From LVI-A0039 sp033105485 (GTDB taxonomy: Bacteria > Bacillota_I > Bacilli_A > UBA3375), in contig CP136956.1 of the NCBI GenBank assembly GCA_033105485.1, positions 868,001-932,000 on the forward strand: 64,000 bases of DNA, read 5' to 3'. Positions 45,781 through 54,188 of the stretch are shown here, piece after piece. Made by a program: the position numbers and the translations under genes. The stretch's first letter is position 1. Each line of letters starts with the position of its first letter. Under the pieces are notes generated by a model. It saw only the letters and a program-made list of their open reading frames with translations. It was not told the origin of the DNA and searched no databases.

Positions 45781-47161
45781 GGTTTCTCACTGTACGTGGG
45801 AATGATGATACATCTCTAATATTCTCCATACCTGTTACATACATTACTAATCTCTCAAAACCAATACCGAATCCACCGTGTTTAACACCACCGTAGCGAC
45901 GTAAATCACGGTACCATCCTAATTCTTCTGAATCAATGTTAAACTTAGCCATTTGCTCGTCTAATACATCTAAACGCTCTTCACGTGCACTACCACCACA
46001 TAATTCACCAATTCCAGGAACTAATAAGTCAGTTGCAGCAACAGTTTTTTGATCGTCGTTTAAACGCATGTAGAATGCTTTGATGTCACGAGGGTAATCA
46101 GTTACGAATACTGGCGTTTGGTAAACTACGTCAGTAATGTACTTTTCGTGTTCAGTAGCTAAATCTACACCCCAGAATACTTCGTTTTCAAATTCAACTT
46201 TACCTTCAGCGATATGTGCTAATAATAAATCAACAGCTTCTGTATAAGTAATACGGTTGAAGTTTGCGTTAACTAAGTTTTCTAATCTTTCAACTAAGTC
46301 GTAATCTTTTAATCCATCTAAGAACGCTAATTCTTTAGGAGCACGTTTAAGTAATTCTCCTACAGTGTAAATTAACATATCTTTTTCAAGTTCGATTACT
46401 TCATCAAGTCCAGCGAATGCGATTTCTGGTTCTAACATCCAGAACTCAGCAACGTGACGAGTTGTGTTTGAGTGTTCTGCACGGAAAGTAGGACCAAATG
46501 TATATACTTTTTGGAAAGCAAGTGCATACGTTTCAGCTAATAATTGACCTGATACTGTTAAGTTTGCTTGCTTGTTAAAGAAATCTTTCTTGTAGTCTAC
46601 TTTTCCTTCTTCGTTCATTTCTAAGTTTTCTAAATCTAATGTAGTAACTTGGAACATTTCTCCTGCACCTTCTGCATCAGCACCTGTGATGATTGGTGAG
46701 TGTACGTGTACAAATCCTTCTTTAGCGAAGTATTCATGTAAGATTTGAGAACATAATGATCTAATTCTAAATACAGCATTGAAAGTATTACTTCTAGCTC
46801 TTAAGTGTGCAATTTCACGTAAGAATTCGTAAGTATGTTTCTTAGGTTGTAATGGGTAATCCTCACTACTCGCTGCTAAGATTTCAATTGACTCTGCTAC
46901 TAATTCAAAGTCTTGTTTTCCACCATCAGTTACCTTAACAGTTGCTTTTACTTCAACAGCACTAGCAATATTGGCTTTACTCACTTCTTCTTGGTTTTCT
47001 AAGTTTTTGTATACTACTTGAATTACATCAAAACATGTTCCATCATTTACCATCATAAATGAAATATTTTTCCCAACACGGTGATTTCTAAGCCAACCTT
47101 GGATAGTAATAGTTTGTCCGTCTAATTCTTTGTACTGCGCTGCTAAATCAACAATTTTCAT
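45770..47161 (-). CDS. asnS: Asparaginyl-tRNA synthetase
   Basis: A 463-residue class IIb synthetase charging tRNA-Asn. The N-terminal OB fold has TITIQGWLRNHRVGKNISF. The catalytic domain shows motif 2 TFGPTFRAEHSNTTRHVAEFWMLEPE (read in two parts) and motif 3 GGFGIGFERLVMYVTG. Ending RDVSSFPRTVRNLEF is characteristic. No T-box leader is seen. It overlaps ribF upstream by 14 bases and the repeat protein gene downstream. Confidence 0.96.
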   Translation of the reverse strand: MKIVDLAAQYKELDGQTITIQGWLRNHRVGKNISFMMVNDGTCFDVIQVVYKNLENQEEVSKANIASAVEVKATVKVTDGGKQDFELVAESIEILAASSEDYPLQPKKHTYEFLREIAHLRARSNTFNAVFRIRSLCSQILHEYFAKEGFVHVHSPIITGADAEGAGEMFQVTTLDLENLEMNEEGKVDYKKDFFNKQANLTVSGQLLAETYALAFQKVYTFGPTFRAEHSNTTRHVAEFWMLEPEIAFAGLDEVIELEKDMLIYTVGELLKRAPKELAFLDGLKDYDLVERLENLVNANFNRITYTEAVDLLLAHIAEGKVEFENEVFWGVDLATEHEKYITDVVYQTPVFVTDYPRDIKAFYMRLNDDQKTVAATDLLVPGIGELCGGSAREERLDVLDEQMAKFNIDSEELGWYRDLRRYGGVKHGGFGIGFERLVMYVTGMENIRDVSSFPRTVRNLEF

Positions 47162-48041
47162 AGTTAGTTTCCTCCATATATTTTATATCAAGTTTAAGTC
47201 TTGCTACCAGTTCGTCTAATGAACCAAACTTAACTTCGTCTCTTATTTTTTCAATCATTTCAACCTTAATCTCTTGCCCGTATATATTACTACTAAATCC
47301 ATCTCCAATATAAGTTTCAATACTCAGCCTACCGTCTCCGGTTGTGGGGTTATATCCAATATTGGTAATACTACGATAATGATTGTCAAAGACTGTTGTT
47401 TTTGTTAAATACACACCTGTAGCTAATGGTGAAATATCCGGATAAACATTAGCGGTTGGAACTCCTATTGTTCTTCCCAGCTGTTTTCCTTGCTCAACAG
47501 TGCCTTTAATATAATAATTATACCCTAAAAGACTATTAGCATGTTTGATTTTTCCTTTAGATAAGTAAGATTTTATTAATGTTGTTGATACTTTTTCTTG
47601 TTCTTCAAGTTCAAAGTCTTGAACTTCAGTGTCAAAGTTATTTTTCAATAAGTTTACATCTCCAGCACCTTTGTAGCCAAATCGATAGTCAGAACCACTA
47701 ACTACTTTTGATGTTCCAATATTCTTTAATAAGTTTATAAAGTCATCACTTAAACTAAGGCGGACCTCGTCATTCATTTCAATGACAATTACTTCATCCA
47801 CACTTAAGCTATCCATTAGTTCAAGTTTATGGTCAATGCTAAAGATAGGTAGACCAGCTTTATTGACAGGTTTTGATACTGTTACTACTGTTGCAACCAT
47901 TTTATTATCTATTGCTAAATTAACAGTATGCTCGATAACCTTTTTATGTCCTCTATGCATCGATTCAAATAGACCCAGAGCAACTACACGCTCCCCGTCT
48001 AATTTCAATTCGTTTAAACTTTGTATATTAATTATTTTCAC
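47148..48041 (-). CDS. ribF: Bifunctional riboflavin kinase/FAD synthetase
   Basis: A 297-residue enzyme making FMN and FAD from riboflavin. The N-terminal adenylyltransferase domain has ALGLFESMHRGHKKVI (the HxGH-like site) and GSDYRFGYKGAGD; the C-terminal kinase domain has GRTIGVPTANVYP and TNIGYNPTTGDGR. The first motif reads ESMHRGH where DGVHLGH is common. It overlaps truB and asnS by 14 bases each. The truB-ribF pair is widely conserved. Confidence 0.94.
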   Translation of the reverse strand: MKIINIQSLNELKLDGERVVALGLFESMHRGHKKVIEHTVNLAIDNKMVATVVTVSKPVNKAGLPIFSIDHKLELMDSLSVDEVIVIEMNDEVRLSLSDDFINLLKNIGTSKVVSGSDYRFGYKGAGDVNLLKNNFDTEVQDFELEEQEKVSTTLIKSYLSKGKIKHANSLLGYNYYIKGTVEQGKQLGRTIGVPTANVYPDISPLATGVYLTKTTVFDNHYRSITNIGYNPTTGDGRLSIETYIGDGFSSNIYGQEIKVEMIEKIRDEVKFGSLDELVARLKLDIKYMEETNYENC

Positions 48042-48906
48042 TGCGATCCTTTATCATGATTAGGGGCTTAGTTGCACCATCATTAAGTTTTTGATATAAG
48101 GCAATTGGTGTTCCTTCTTGAGTTGTGTATAAAAGTGGGTATGTTGCACCCTCAAGCGGCCTAAATCCAAATCCATTACGTGCAAGTTTTTCTATCTTAC
48201 CGTAAACTTCAATCTTTGGATACTTGCCTAATAAGTATTGATTGAAATCAATAATAAGTTCAGGAGTCATATCTTCTTCTAAGATAGCGTCTGAAATACT
48301 AAATCCATCTGACTTCGTACGTGTTAAATCACTCATGTAAGCAACTGTCTCAAGTTTAGTAGCGACGTCAACAATTAGACTACGAATATAAGTTCCCTTA
48401 CTCACTACTACTTCGAATTCAATTTCATTATCGATTACTTCACCAATATATGGAAAGTCAATAATTTCTACCTCACTCGGTTTAATCTCCACTTCAATAC
48501 CTTCACGAGCATAGTCATATAAACGCTTCCCATTTACTTTCTTTGCAGAATAAATTGGTGGGTATTGATCATATTTACCAACAAACGATAATAGTGCTGC
48601 TTTTGCAGTTTCTGTATCGATTACTTTATCGTCGGTTTTAGTAACTGTTCCTTCAACATCATATGTATCACGGTGCTCACCAAATTTCATTTTTGCACGA
48701 TATGTTTTCTGCTTAGTTTCACTAATAATTGGAATATACTTAGTCGCATCTTCTATTGCTAACACTAGTACTCCATCTGTTTGTGGATCTAATGTCCCTG
48801 TATGTCCAATCTTCTTAGTTCCTAATTTTTTCTTAGCAAGGCGAACAACATCAAACGACGTTATTCCCTTCTTTTTATTAATTACTAAAAAACCACTTTT
48901 TACCAT
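48028..48906 (-). CDS. truB: tRNA pseudouridine-55 synthase TruB
   Basis: A 292-residue synthase that makes pseudouridine 55 in the T-loop of tRNA. The start GFLVINKKKGITSFDVV, the catalytic GHTGTLDPQTDGVLVLAI (Asp nucleophile) and KGTYIRSLIVDVA are typical. It is the first gene of its operon; a matching promoter lies 27-55 bases upstream. GAGGT precedes the ATG. Confidence 0.96.
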   Translation of the reverse strand: MVKSGFLVINKKKGITSFDVVRLAKKKLGTKKIGHTGTLDPQTDGVLVLAIEDATKYIPIISETKQKTYRAKMKFGEHRDTYDVEGTVTKTDDKVIDTETAKAALLSFVGKYDQYPPIYSAKKVNGKRLYDYAREGIEVEIKPSEVEIIDFPYIGEVIDNEIEFEVVVSKGTYIRSLIVDVATKLETVAYMSDLTRTKSDGFSISDAILEEDMTPELIIDFNQYLLGKYPKIEVYGKIEKLARNGFGFRPLEGATYPLLYTTQEGTPIALYQKLNDGATKPLIMIKDRSENN

Positions 48907-48932
48907 ATATACCTCACTTTTTCGATAATATT

Positions 48933-48961
48933 ATTTTATCACACATCATACTAACTGTCAC
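48933..48961 (-). promoter_or_regulatory. Promoter of the truB-ribF-asnS operon
   Basis: Minus strand GTGACA (48956-48961), 17-bp spacer, TAAAAT (48933-48938) preceded by TG, 27 bases before the truB start. Confidence 0.75.
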
Positions 48962-48979
48962 TACCTATCGCTAAAGATA

Positions 48980-49062
48980 TTAGTATATAAACTTCACATC
49001 TTGCCAGTTTAAATCGTTAACTTAGCTAAGTTCGCTAACAACTATATACTTTAGTATATAAA
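48980..49062. repeat. Palindromes and direct repeats between divergent promoters
   Basis: TTAGTATATAAA occurs at 48980-48991 and 49051-49062. AACTTAGCTAAGTT (49019-49032) is a perfect 14-bp palindrome. TATATAC-TTTA-GTATATA (49043-49060) is a perfect 7-4-7 inverted repeat. All lie between the divergent truB and permease promoters, so they could be operators. Confidence 0.6.
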
Positions 49063-49082
49063 AAACGATTTGTAAAATTTAT

Positions 49083-49110
49083 TTTACACGATGGATTTTC
49101 ATGCTATAAT
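49083..49110 (+). promoter_or_regulatory. Promoter of the leader peptide/permease unit
   Basis: TTTACA (49083-49088), 16-bp spacer, TATAAT (49105-49110); predicted transcript start near 49117. Confidence 0.82.
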
Positions 49111-49136
49111 TTAGAAAAATTGAATGAGGAGTGATT

Positions 49137-49229
49137 ATGAATACACATATTTCATCTAACGTATTTTTTTATAGCTATCAAAAACTTTGTAAATATACAG
49201 AGATTTTTCCCATGGCTGTAAGTTCTTAG
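49137..49229 (+). CDS. Phe/Tyr-rich leader peptide (30 aa)
   Basis: A 30-codon ORF with a good GAGGAG site and ATG, ending TAG. It has three Phe and three Tyr, clustered as V-F-F-Y-S-Y at residues 9-14. It lies 20 bases after the predicted transcript start and 26 bases before a strong terminator, all upstream of an amino-acid permease. Bases 49152-49160 (TTCATCTAA region) are complementary over nine bases to the sequence around its stop codon (TTAGATGAA, about 49226-49234). This is the layout of a ribosome-stalling attenuator sensing aromatic amino acids. No homologue is known to me. Confidence 0.7.
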   Translation: MNTHISSNVFFYSYQKLCKYTEIFPMAVSS

Positions 49230-49255
49230 ATGAATAATTATTCGTAATTAGTTTA

Positions 49256-49290
49256 AGGAGCCCTAGGTAAATCTAGGGCTCCTTTTTTTT
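49256..49290 (+). terminator. Attenuator-type terminator before the permease gene
   Basis: Eleven-base perfect arms AGGAGCCCTAG (49256-49266) and CTAGGGCTCCT (49273-49283), loop of six, then eight T. It lies after the leader ORF and 18 bases before the permease start, so full expression requires read-through. Confidence 0.93.
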
Positions 49291-49308
49291 ATACTCAAAA
49301 GGAGAGAG

Positions 49309-50643
49309 ATGAAAACAAATAAAGAGCAGTACGGATTTATTACAGCCATTAGTATGGTTGTTGGAATTGTTATAGGTTCAGGGATATTCTTTAAAGCAGA
49401 TGATATCCTAACCGCAACTGGAGGAAGTGTTTTACTTGGAATTTTAGGATTCTTAGTTGTTGGGATTGGAGTGGTCTTCGGTTCTTTAGTTATTTCTGAA
49501 TATGCAATAAACAAACCTGAAGAGGGAGGGCTTATTCCCTTTTGTAAAGATGCCTTTGGTTCGAAGATTGCTTATTTTGTAAGTTGGTTTGTAATTAGTG
49601 TTTACTTTCCAGCATTAATCGTTATTTTATCATTTGTAACAGCAATCTACTTAAGTGTCTTACTTGGAATTGATAGTAATATCTTCTTGTACATTGCAAC
49701 TACACTTGTATTAACATTTGCATTTATTTCAAATATTTTATCGAAGCGTGTCGGAGGAACAGTCCAAAGTATTACTACTGGTTTGCAATTAGTCCCACTA
49801 TTCATTATTGGTGCTATCGGGCTTATTTTCTTCAACAGTGGTGGTGCTGGGACTGCAATCACTAGCCATGTGACTACAAGTAATTCAAGCTTCTTTACGG
49901 CTTTAATTGCAATTGCCTTCACATTTGATGGTTGGATTGTTGTAACTTCAATTGGTGGAGAAATTAAGAATCCTAGAAAAACATTACCTATTGCACTAAC
50001 AGCTGGTGTGTTATTAACAACTATCATCTACATATTATACTTCATTGGGATCACTAACATTGTTAGCCCTTCTGATATAATTAGTCTAGGAGATGGGCAC
50101 GTTGATATTGCGGCGCAAACTATCTTTGGTAGTCACGGAAGTACAATCATCACAACTTTTGTTGTAATCGCTGTTTACGGTGGAGTTAATGGTATGGTCT
50201 TAGCTTACTTACGTCTTCCACATGCAATTATTGAAGAAGGAATGATGAAAGATATTTTAAATATTAATGCTAACCTAACAAGTAATGGTTTCTCTAAAGG
50301 TGTCATCACCTTCGATATTATTACAGTTACGATTATGTTATTGATTCAAATTTTAACAAATGAAGGAATTATCTTTGGTAATTTAGAGACGGCATTTGAT
50401 TTATCGACATTACCGATTACTATTATCTACTTTATTTACATTGGTTTATACATCCGCGTCTTCAGAGTCACATCGAGACAAGGAGTTGAGCGAGCAAGAT
50501 TACTTATGTACGTAATTGTTGCAGTTCTGATATCGCTAATTGTAATCTACGGTGCAATGCAAGTTAATGGACTAATATACATCATTTTCAGCTTAATCGC
50601 AATGATTATTGGTATTCCCTTTATGAATAGAAACTGTGAGTAA
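49309..50643 (+). CDS. APC-superfamily amino-acid permease (SteT/LAT-like)
   Basis: A 444-residue transporter with about 12 membrane segments. The start YGFITAISMVVGIVIGSGIFFKAD contains the GSGIF substrate-backbone motif of segment 1. AFTFDGWIVVTSIGGEIKNPRKTLP in segment 6 and the following loop is typical of the LAT/SteT group, whose members exchange neutral amino acids including Ser, Thr and aromatic ones. Control by an aromatic-rich leader suggests an aromatic substrate, which is inference. GGAGAG precedes the ATG. A mobile element lies immediately downstream. Confidence 0.85.
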   Translation: MKTNKEQYGFITAISMVVGIVIGSGIFFKADDILTATGGSVLLGILGFLVVGIGVVFGSLVISEYAINKPEEGGLIPFCKDAFGSKIAYFVSWFVISVYFPALIVILSFVTAIYLSVLLGIDSNIFLYIATTLVLTFAFISNILSKRVGGTVQSITTGLQLVPLFIIGAIGLIFFNSGGAGTAITSHVTTSNSSFFTALIAIAFTFDGWIVVTSIGGEIKNPRKTLPIALTAGVLLTTIIYILYFIGITNIVSPSDIISLGDGHVDIAAQTIFGSHGSTIITTFVVIAVYGGVNGMVLAYLRLPHAIIEEGMMKDILNINANLTSNGFSKGVITFDIITVTIMLLIQILTNEGIIFGNLETAFDLSTLPITIIYFIYIGLYIRVFRVTSRQGVERARLLMYVIVAVLISLIVIYGAMQVNGLIYIIFSLIAMIIGIPFMNRNCE

Positions 50644-50701
50644 TAAAAAAAAAGCCAACTACTAGTACACTAAACCCGATAAAGTAGAATAATTAAATAA
50701 A

Positions 50702-50733
50702 AGACGAACTCAAGCTATAATTTGAGTTCGTCT
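50702..50733. terminator. Hairpin/terminator in the left end of the IS3-type element
   Basis: Twelve-base perfect arms AGACGAACTCAA (50702-50713) and TTGAGTTCGTCT (50722-50733), A-rich before and TTT after. It may shield the transposase gene from outside transcription and end permease transcripts. Confidence 0.75.
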
Positions 50734-50762
50734 TTGCTATAATAATTACACTAACGAGTCTA

Positions 50763-51546
50763 ATGGCTAATAAAAAATTTACACAAGAAACTATTGATAC
50801 ATTAAGAAATATCGATGTTGTTACATATATTTCCGAAACACAAATAAACTTCACTCCTGACTTTAAAGTTGAAGTTGCAAAATGTAAAACTAAGTATGAT
50901 GCAAGACAATTATTCAAGGAACACAATATAGACATTGACCTTACTGACCAATCTAGATTTGATTCATTATATTCTAGATTTAAATCCCAATATAAAAATA
51001 AAGGTGTTGTTTCATTCCATATTGGAACTCGTGGAAGAAAAAAACAAGCAGACAAAAAAGACTTATAGTGATGCAAACCTTGAAGAAAAATTAAGAATAT
51101 CAGAAGCAAGAATAGCTTTACTTGAAGAGGAAAATGATCTTTTAAAAAAGTTCACTCCCTTCTTGCCAAAGGAATGCAAGAAGGGGAATAAGTTTAAATC
51201 AATAAGTGATTTTCTCAGTATACACACTTTTCCTAATATGAATAAAACACAAAGTTTAAAATTACTCTGTGATTATTTAGAAGTGTCTTGTGCAGATTAC
51301 TACAAGTATCTCAAACGAGGATCAACAACAACTTCTAAAGATGTTGAAGATGAATTAATTAAGAAGACTATTATAAAAATTCAAACTAGAAATTTCAGAG
51401 TGAAAAAAGATTTAAATGGTAATAGGAATAAGTATAAATATATTGGGTACCGTCAACTAACTATGCAAATTAGTAATAGTAATGACTTAGATTTTGTTGT
51501 AAATGCTAAGCGTGTATACACGTTATCAAAAGAACTTGGTATGTAA
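50763..51546 (+). pseudogene. IS3-type transposase genes, frameshifted and truncated
   Basis: The first frame (50763-51068, 101 codons) is an orfA-like DNA-binding protein with DFKVEVAKCKTKYDARQLFKEHNIDI and ends GTRGRKKQADKKDL. The leucine-zipper part (SEARIALLEEENDLLKK) continues in the +1 frame, so orfA is broken near the A-rich tract at 51035-51060. The second frame runs to 51546 with the orfB N-terminal helix-turn-helix (IGYRQLTMQI...VNAKRVYTLSKELGM) and stops before the catalytic domain. IS3 elements normally use a -1 shift; the offset here is +1, favouring decay over programmed shifting. Confidence 0.78.
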
Positions 51547-51694
51547 TCAGAATATCGACAAAAGAATCCATACCTGACTAATGAAAACCCAATATATGAA
51601 AAAAATAAGATGACACCTCAACAACTTGAGGAGGCCATCTTATCAAATGTTTGTCTTTTATTTCTTTTTTCCACTTTTGTGGGTGCAGTGTAAC

Positions 51695-51946
51695 CTATCT
51701 TTTTTTCTTATTTAAAGTTATATACGTAACTCCTCCGCCTCCAAGTCGAGGTGGTGCAAGTTCGTATTTTTCTACATACTTACTATTTTCACATATCGAC
51801 CAAACGACATTTCTCATAATCATTTGTCCAAAACCATGAACAATAAGTATATTGTAATCTCTTAATTCAAAACGTTCTCTAATAAATGCTTTAACAATAA
51901 TTTGTGCTTCACTTTGTGTTTTATTATGAATATCTAGAGTTGTCAT
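51695..51946 (-). CDS. Smr-domain protein
   Basis: An 83-residue stand-alone Smr domain, the nuclease-type module also found at the end of MutS2. It has TLDIHNKTQSEAQ (LDLHG-like), the central ILIVHGFGQMIMRNVV (HGxG-like motif) and the C-terminal YELAPPRLGGGGVTYITL. I start at ATG 51946 after GGGAG; the longer frame upstream belongs to the preceding membrane-protein gene region. The second motif has HGFGQ where HGKGTG is common. It ends two bases from the IS3-type element; the Lys/Arg-rich tail appears complete. Confidence 0.8.
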   Translation of the reverse strand: MTTLDIHNKTQSEAQIIVKAFIRERFELRDYNILIVHGFGQMIMRNVVWSICENSKYVEKYELAPPRLGGGGVTYITLNKKKR

Positions 51947-51947
51947 C

Positions 51948-53300
51948 TTAGTTCTCCCTACTGTTTCTAAACATGAACACACTAATATAAATAATTCCAT
52001 AAACAACAAATAATGTTATTCCTGCAGTTAATCCTGCGTAGAATGAAATTAAGATTGTTGAAAGCGTAACAAAAACCAGTAGGCTTAAATCTAAGACTTT
52101 TATCATATCAAATTCATCAAACTTTAACAAGTAGAAAATTTGAATAAGGGTTGCAATTGAGATTAATGAAATATATAAAATCTGAATTGACTCATCATCA
52201 ATTGAATAGTTTGATGTAATCCATACAAGCGTAACTGGTAGTGCCATCGCTATTCCAATTAGATAATCTTTAAACAGGATCATACCAATTAATAATGCAA
52301 TTAATACAAGCAAGAATAATTGCGAAGATGAATATATGTTAGCGTAAAATCTTTCAATATAGTCATACGATAGTGATGCAAAGATTAAAGTTAATAAAAA
52401 ACTAATAAGCTCTGGACCTATTCCTAACAACGAGTTTCTAATTGTACGATAAATTTCTTCTTCTGCCATAATTCGCTCTTCATATACAGCTTTAACTCCT
52501 AAATAAACAGTATATGAAATAACTAAGATTAAATAAATAATTAAAAATGCAAAAAACCTATACGCCGGCGTAAAGAAGCTAATAGCAACTGAGATTGGGA
52601 ATAAAATCAATACTCGCTTGATAATGTGTGGTCCATTTAATGTTGTTTGAACAACTCTCGATTGGGCTACATCTATCGACGGTCTGATTAAGTTCATATT
52701 GTACTTATTAATCTTGTAATCTGGTTGCTTATTATAAATAATTTGGATTAATGTTTTATACGCCCACCATATTGCCGGAATATTTAAAAGTACGATGAAT
52801 GTAGCTACACCTAGGCTTATACCATTTACTGTATCGAACATTACTAATAATGTCGATATAAATATTACTATTATCGAAAACATGTTTAAGAATGGCATGA
52901 TACCACTATTAATGTCATAAACTTTACGGTGGTGAACACTAATGTCACTATTTGCAAAGTCTAAGTTTGTTGATAAAAATGAAATTATAAATGTAAACAG
53001 TTGTTGTTTACGATATGAGAATCGACCTACATAACGGTCAATTAAAAAATCAAGATTTATTAAATTTAATAAATTTGATAAAATGAATAAAAGGATTATA
53101 ACGACTAAAAGCAATACAGCTTCTGGACTAATTAGTAACATTTTCGGAATTGCAACGAGTGATTGTGCAGCCTTTATTATATTATTACCATTTAAGAAAA
53201 AGTTAAGTCCTAAAATACCTAACAATAATGCAAAAATAATGTTAGTTCTGTTATTGATTAAGCCGATTATAATACAAAATAATAAATATACTAAGATCAT
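51948..53300 (-). CDS. Polytopic membrane protein, possible ion transporter
   Basis: A 450-residue protein with about 11-12 hydrophobic segments. A polar stretch in the first half (FLSTNLDFANSDISVHHRKVYD) breaks a membrane region and could be part of a transport site, faintly like NhaC-type antiporters. I cannot place it in a family with confidence. AGGAGC precedes the ATG. It ends one base before the Smr start, so the two are likely co-transcribed. Confidence 0.55.
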   Translation of the reverse strand: MILVYLLFCIIIGLINNRTNIIFALLLGILGLNFFLNGNNIIKAAQSLVAIPKMLLISPEAVLLLVVIILLFILSNLLNLINLDFLIDRYVGRFSYRKQQLFTFIISFLSTNLDFANSDISVHHRKVYDINSGIMPFLNMFSIIVIFISTLLVMFDTVNGISLGVATFIVLLNIPAIWWAYKTLIQIIYNKQPDYKINKYNMNLIRPSIDVAQSRVVQTTLNGPHIIKRVLILFPISVAISFFTPAYRFFAFLIIYLILVISYTVYLGVKAVYEERIMAEEEIYRTIRNSLLGIGPELISFLLTLIFASLSYDYIERFYANIYSSSQLFLLVLIALLIGMILFKDYLIGIAMALPVTLVWITSNYSIDDESIQILYISLISIATLIQIFYLLKFDEFDMIKVLDLSLLVFVTLSTILISFYAGLTAGITLFVVYGIIYISVFMFRNSREN

Positions 53301-53401
53301 ATTCGCTCCTAGTATAAATTATATCATTATTACCTATATTTAACTTATTTTTTATTTTTTTGTGATATTATATATACATAAGATAAATTTAGGAGGATAT
53401 T

Positions 53402-53629
53402 ATGGCTAAATATACAAAAATTGACCAAGATACTTGTATCGCATGTGGATCATGTTCAGCTGAAGCACCAGACGTGTACGCAGAAAACGAACAAGGAATT
53501 GCGTTTTCATTATTAGATGAAAACAAAGGTGTAACTGAGATCAGCGAAGACTTTTTAGAAGACGTTGAGTACGCAGTTGAATCTTGTCCTACTGATTCAG
53601 TATTAGTGAGCGAAGCACCATTCGCATAA
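53402..53629 (+). CDS. Ferredoxin, single [4Fe-4S]
   Basis: A 75-residue acidic ferredoxin with cysteines at 12, 15 and 18 (CIACGSC) and a fourth in VESCPTD, binding one 4Fe-4S cluster. Size and motif match the Bacillus Fer type. It carries electrons for fermentative or biosynthetic enzymes. It has a perfect AGGAGG site and its own terminator. Confidence 0.93.
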   Translation: MAKYTKIDQDTCIACGSCSAEAPDVYAENEQGIAFSLLDENKGVTEISEDFLEDVEYAVESCPTDSVLVSEAPFA

Positions 53630-53636
53630 TTTAAAC

Positions 53637-53661
53637 GGTAGCTACCCAGCTACCTTTTTTT
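53637..53661 (+). terminator. Intrinsic terminator of the ferredoxin gene
   Basis: Arms GGTAGCT (53637-53643) and AGCTACC (53648-53654), then seven T. Confidence 0.9.
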
Positions 53662-53676
53662 ATAGGGAGTCATATT

Positions 53677-54156
53677 ATGAAAAGAGAAGACTATTTAGAT
53701 TGGGATCAATACTTTATGGGTATTGCTCGTTTATCTGCATTACGTTCTAAAGATCCTTCAACCCAAGTAGGAGCTTGCATTGTTGATGCTGAAAAGAAAA
53801 TTATTGGAATTGGATACAATGGTCTACCAATCGGAATCGACGATGATTTATTTCCTTGGGGAAAAGAAGGAGACTTTTTAGACACTAAGTACCCTTACGT
53901 ATGTCACGCTGAACTTAATGCAATTTTAAATAGCACTAAGAACTTAAAAGGGGCGACTATATATGTTACACTTTTCCCGTGTAACGAATGTACAAAAGCA
54001 ATTATTCAAAGTGGTATTTCAAACTTATACTATATTTCTGATAAATATAAAGATCTTGAGATGACAGTTGCGAGTAAACGTATGTTAGATAGCGCCGGTG
54101 TTTCATATACAAAGCTAGAAGGTACTCAATCAATTACTTTACCAGAACAATATTAA
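53677..54156 (+). CDS. dCMP deaminase-family protein
   Basis: A 159-residue zinc deaminase converting dCMP to dUMP for thymidylate synthesis. The zinc and catalytic residues are in CHAELNAI and FPCNECTKAI; the N terminus YFMGIARLSALRSKDPSTQVGACIVD is typical of the ComEB/dCMP deaminase group. Complete length. It may be transcribed from read-through of the ferredoxin gene, but a terminator separates them. Confidence 0.92.
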   Translation: MKREDYLDWDQYFMGIARLSALRSKDPSTQVGACIVDAEKKIIGIGYNGLPIGIDDDLFPWGKEGDFLDTKYPYVCHAELNAILNSTKNLKGATIYVTLFPCNECTKAIIQSGISNLYYISDKYKDLEMTVASKRMLDSAGVSYTKLEGTQSITLPEQY

Positions 54157-54160
54157 GAAA

Positions 54161-54188
54161 GGATGCAAGTTTACTTGCACCCTTTTTT
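54161..54188. terminator. Bidirectional terminator between deaminase and MATE genes
   Basis: Arms 54161-54170 and 54173-54182 pair (one wobble in minus RNA), followed by six T on the plus strand. Confidence 0.8.

Larger units (their letters stand above)
50666..51692 (+). mobile_element. IS3-type insertion element, internally deleted, with 44-bp inverted ends
   Basis: The left end (50666-50709) and the reverse complement of the right end (51649-51692) align without gaps over 44 bases, 34 identical, both starting TACACT and sharing AATAAAAGAC. Total length is about 1,027 bp, short for an active IS3 element (usually 1.2-1.6 kb). It contains a 12-bp stem near the left end, an orfA-like gene and the start of orfB, but no DDE domain. 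No clear target duplication is visible. The right end stops two bases from the stop codon of the Smr gene. Confidence 0.8.

Noticed and set aside
45770..47300. T-box leaders for asnS or cysS
   Set aside because: Neither gene has a leader: both start within or just after the preceding gene, and no T-box consensus (GGGTGGNACCGCG-like) is seen.
51030..51068. Programmed -1 frameshift in the IS3-type transposase
   Set aside because: An A-rich slippery tract exists, but the downstream frame is +1 relative to the first, and the leucine zipper itself is split, which fits decay better.
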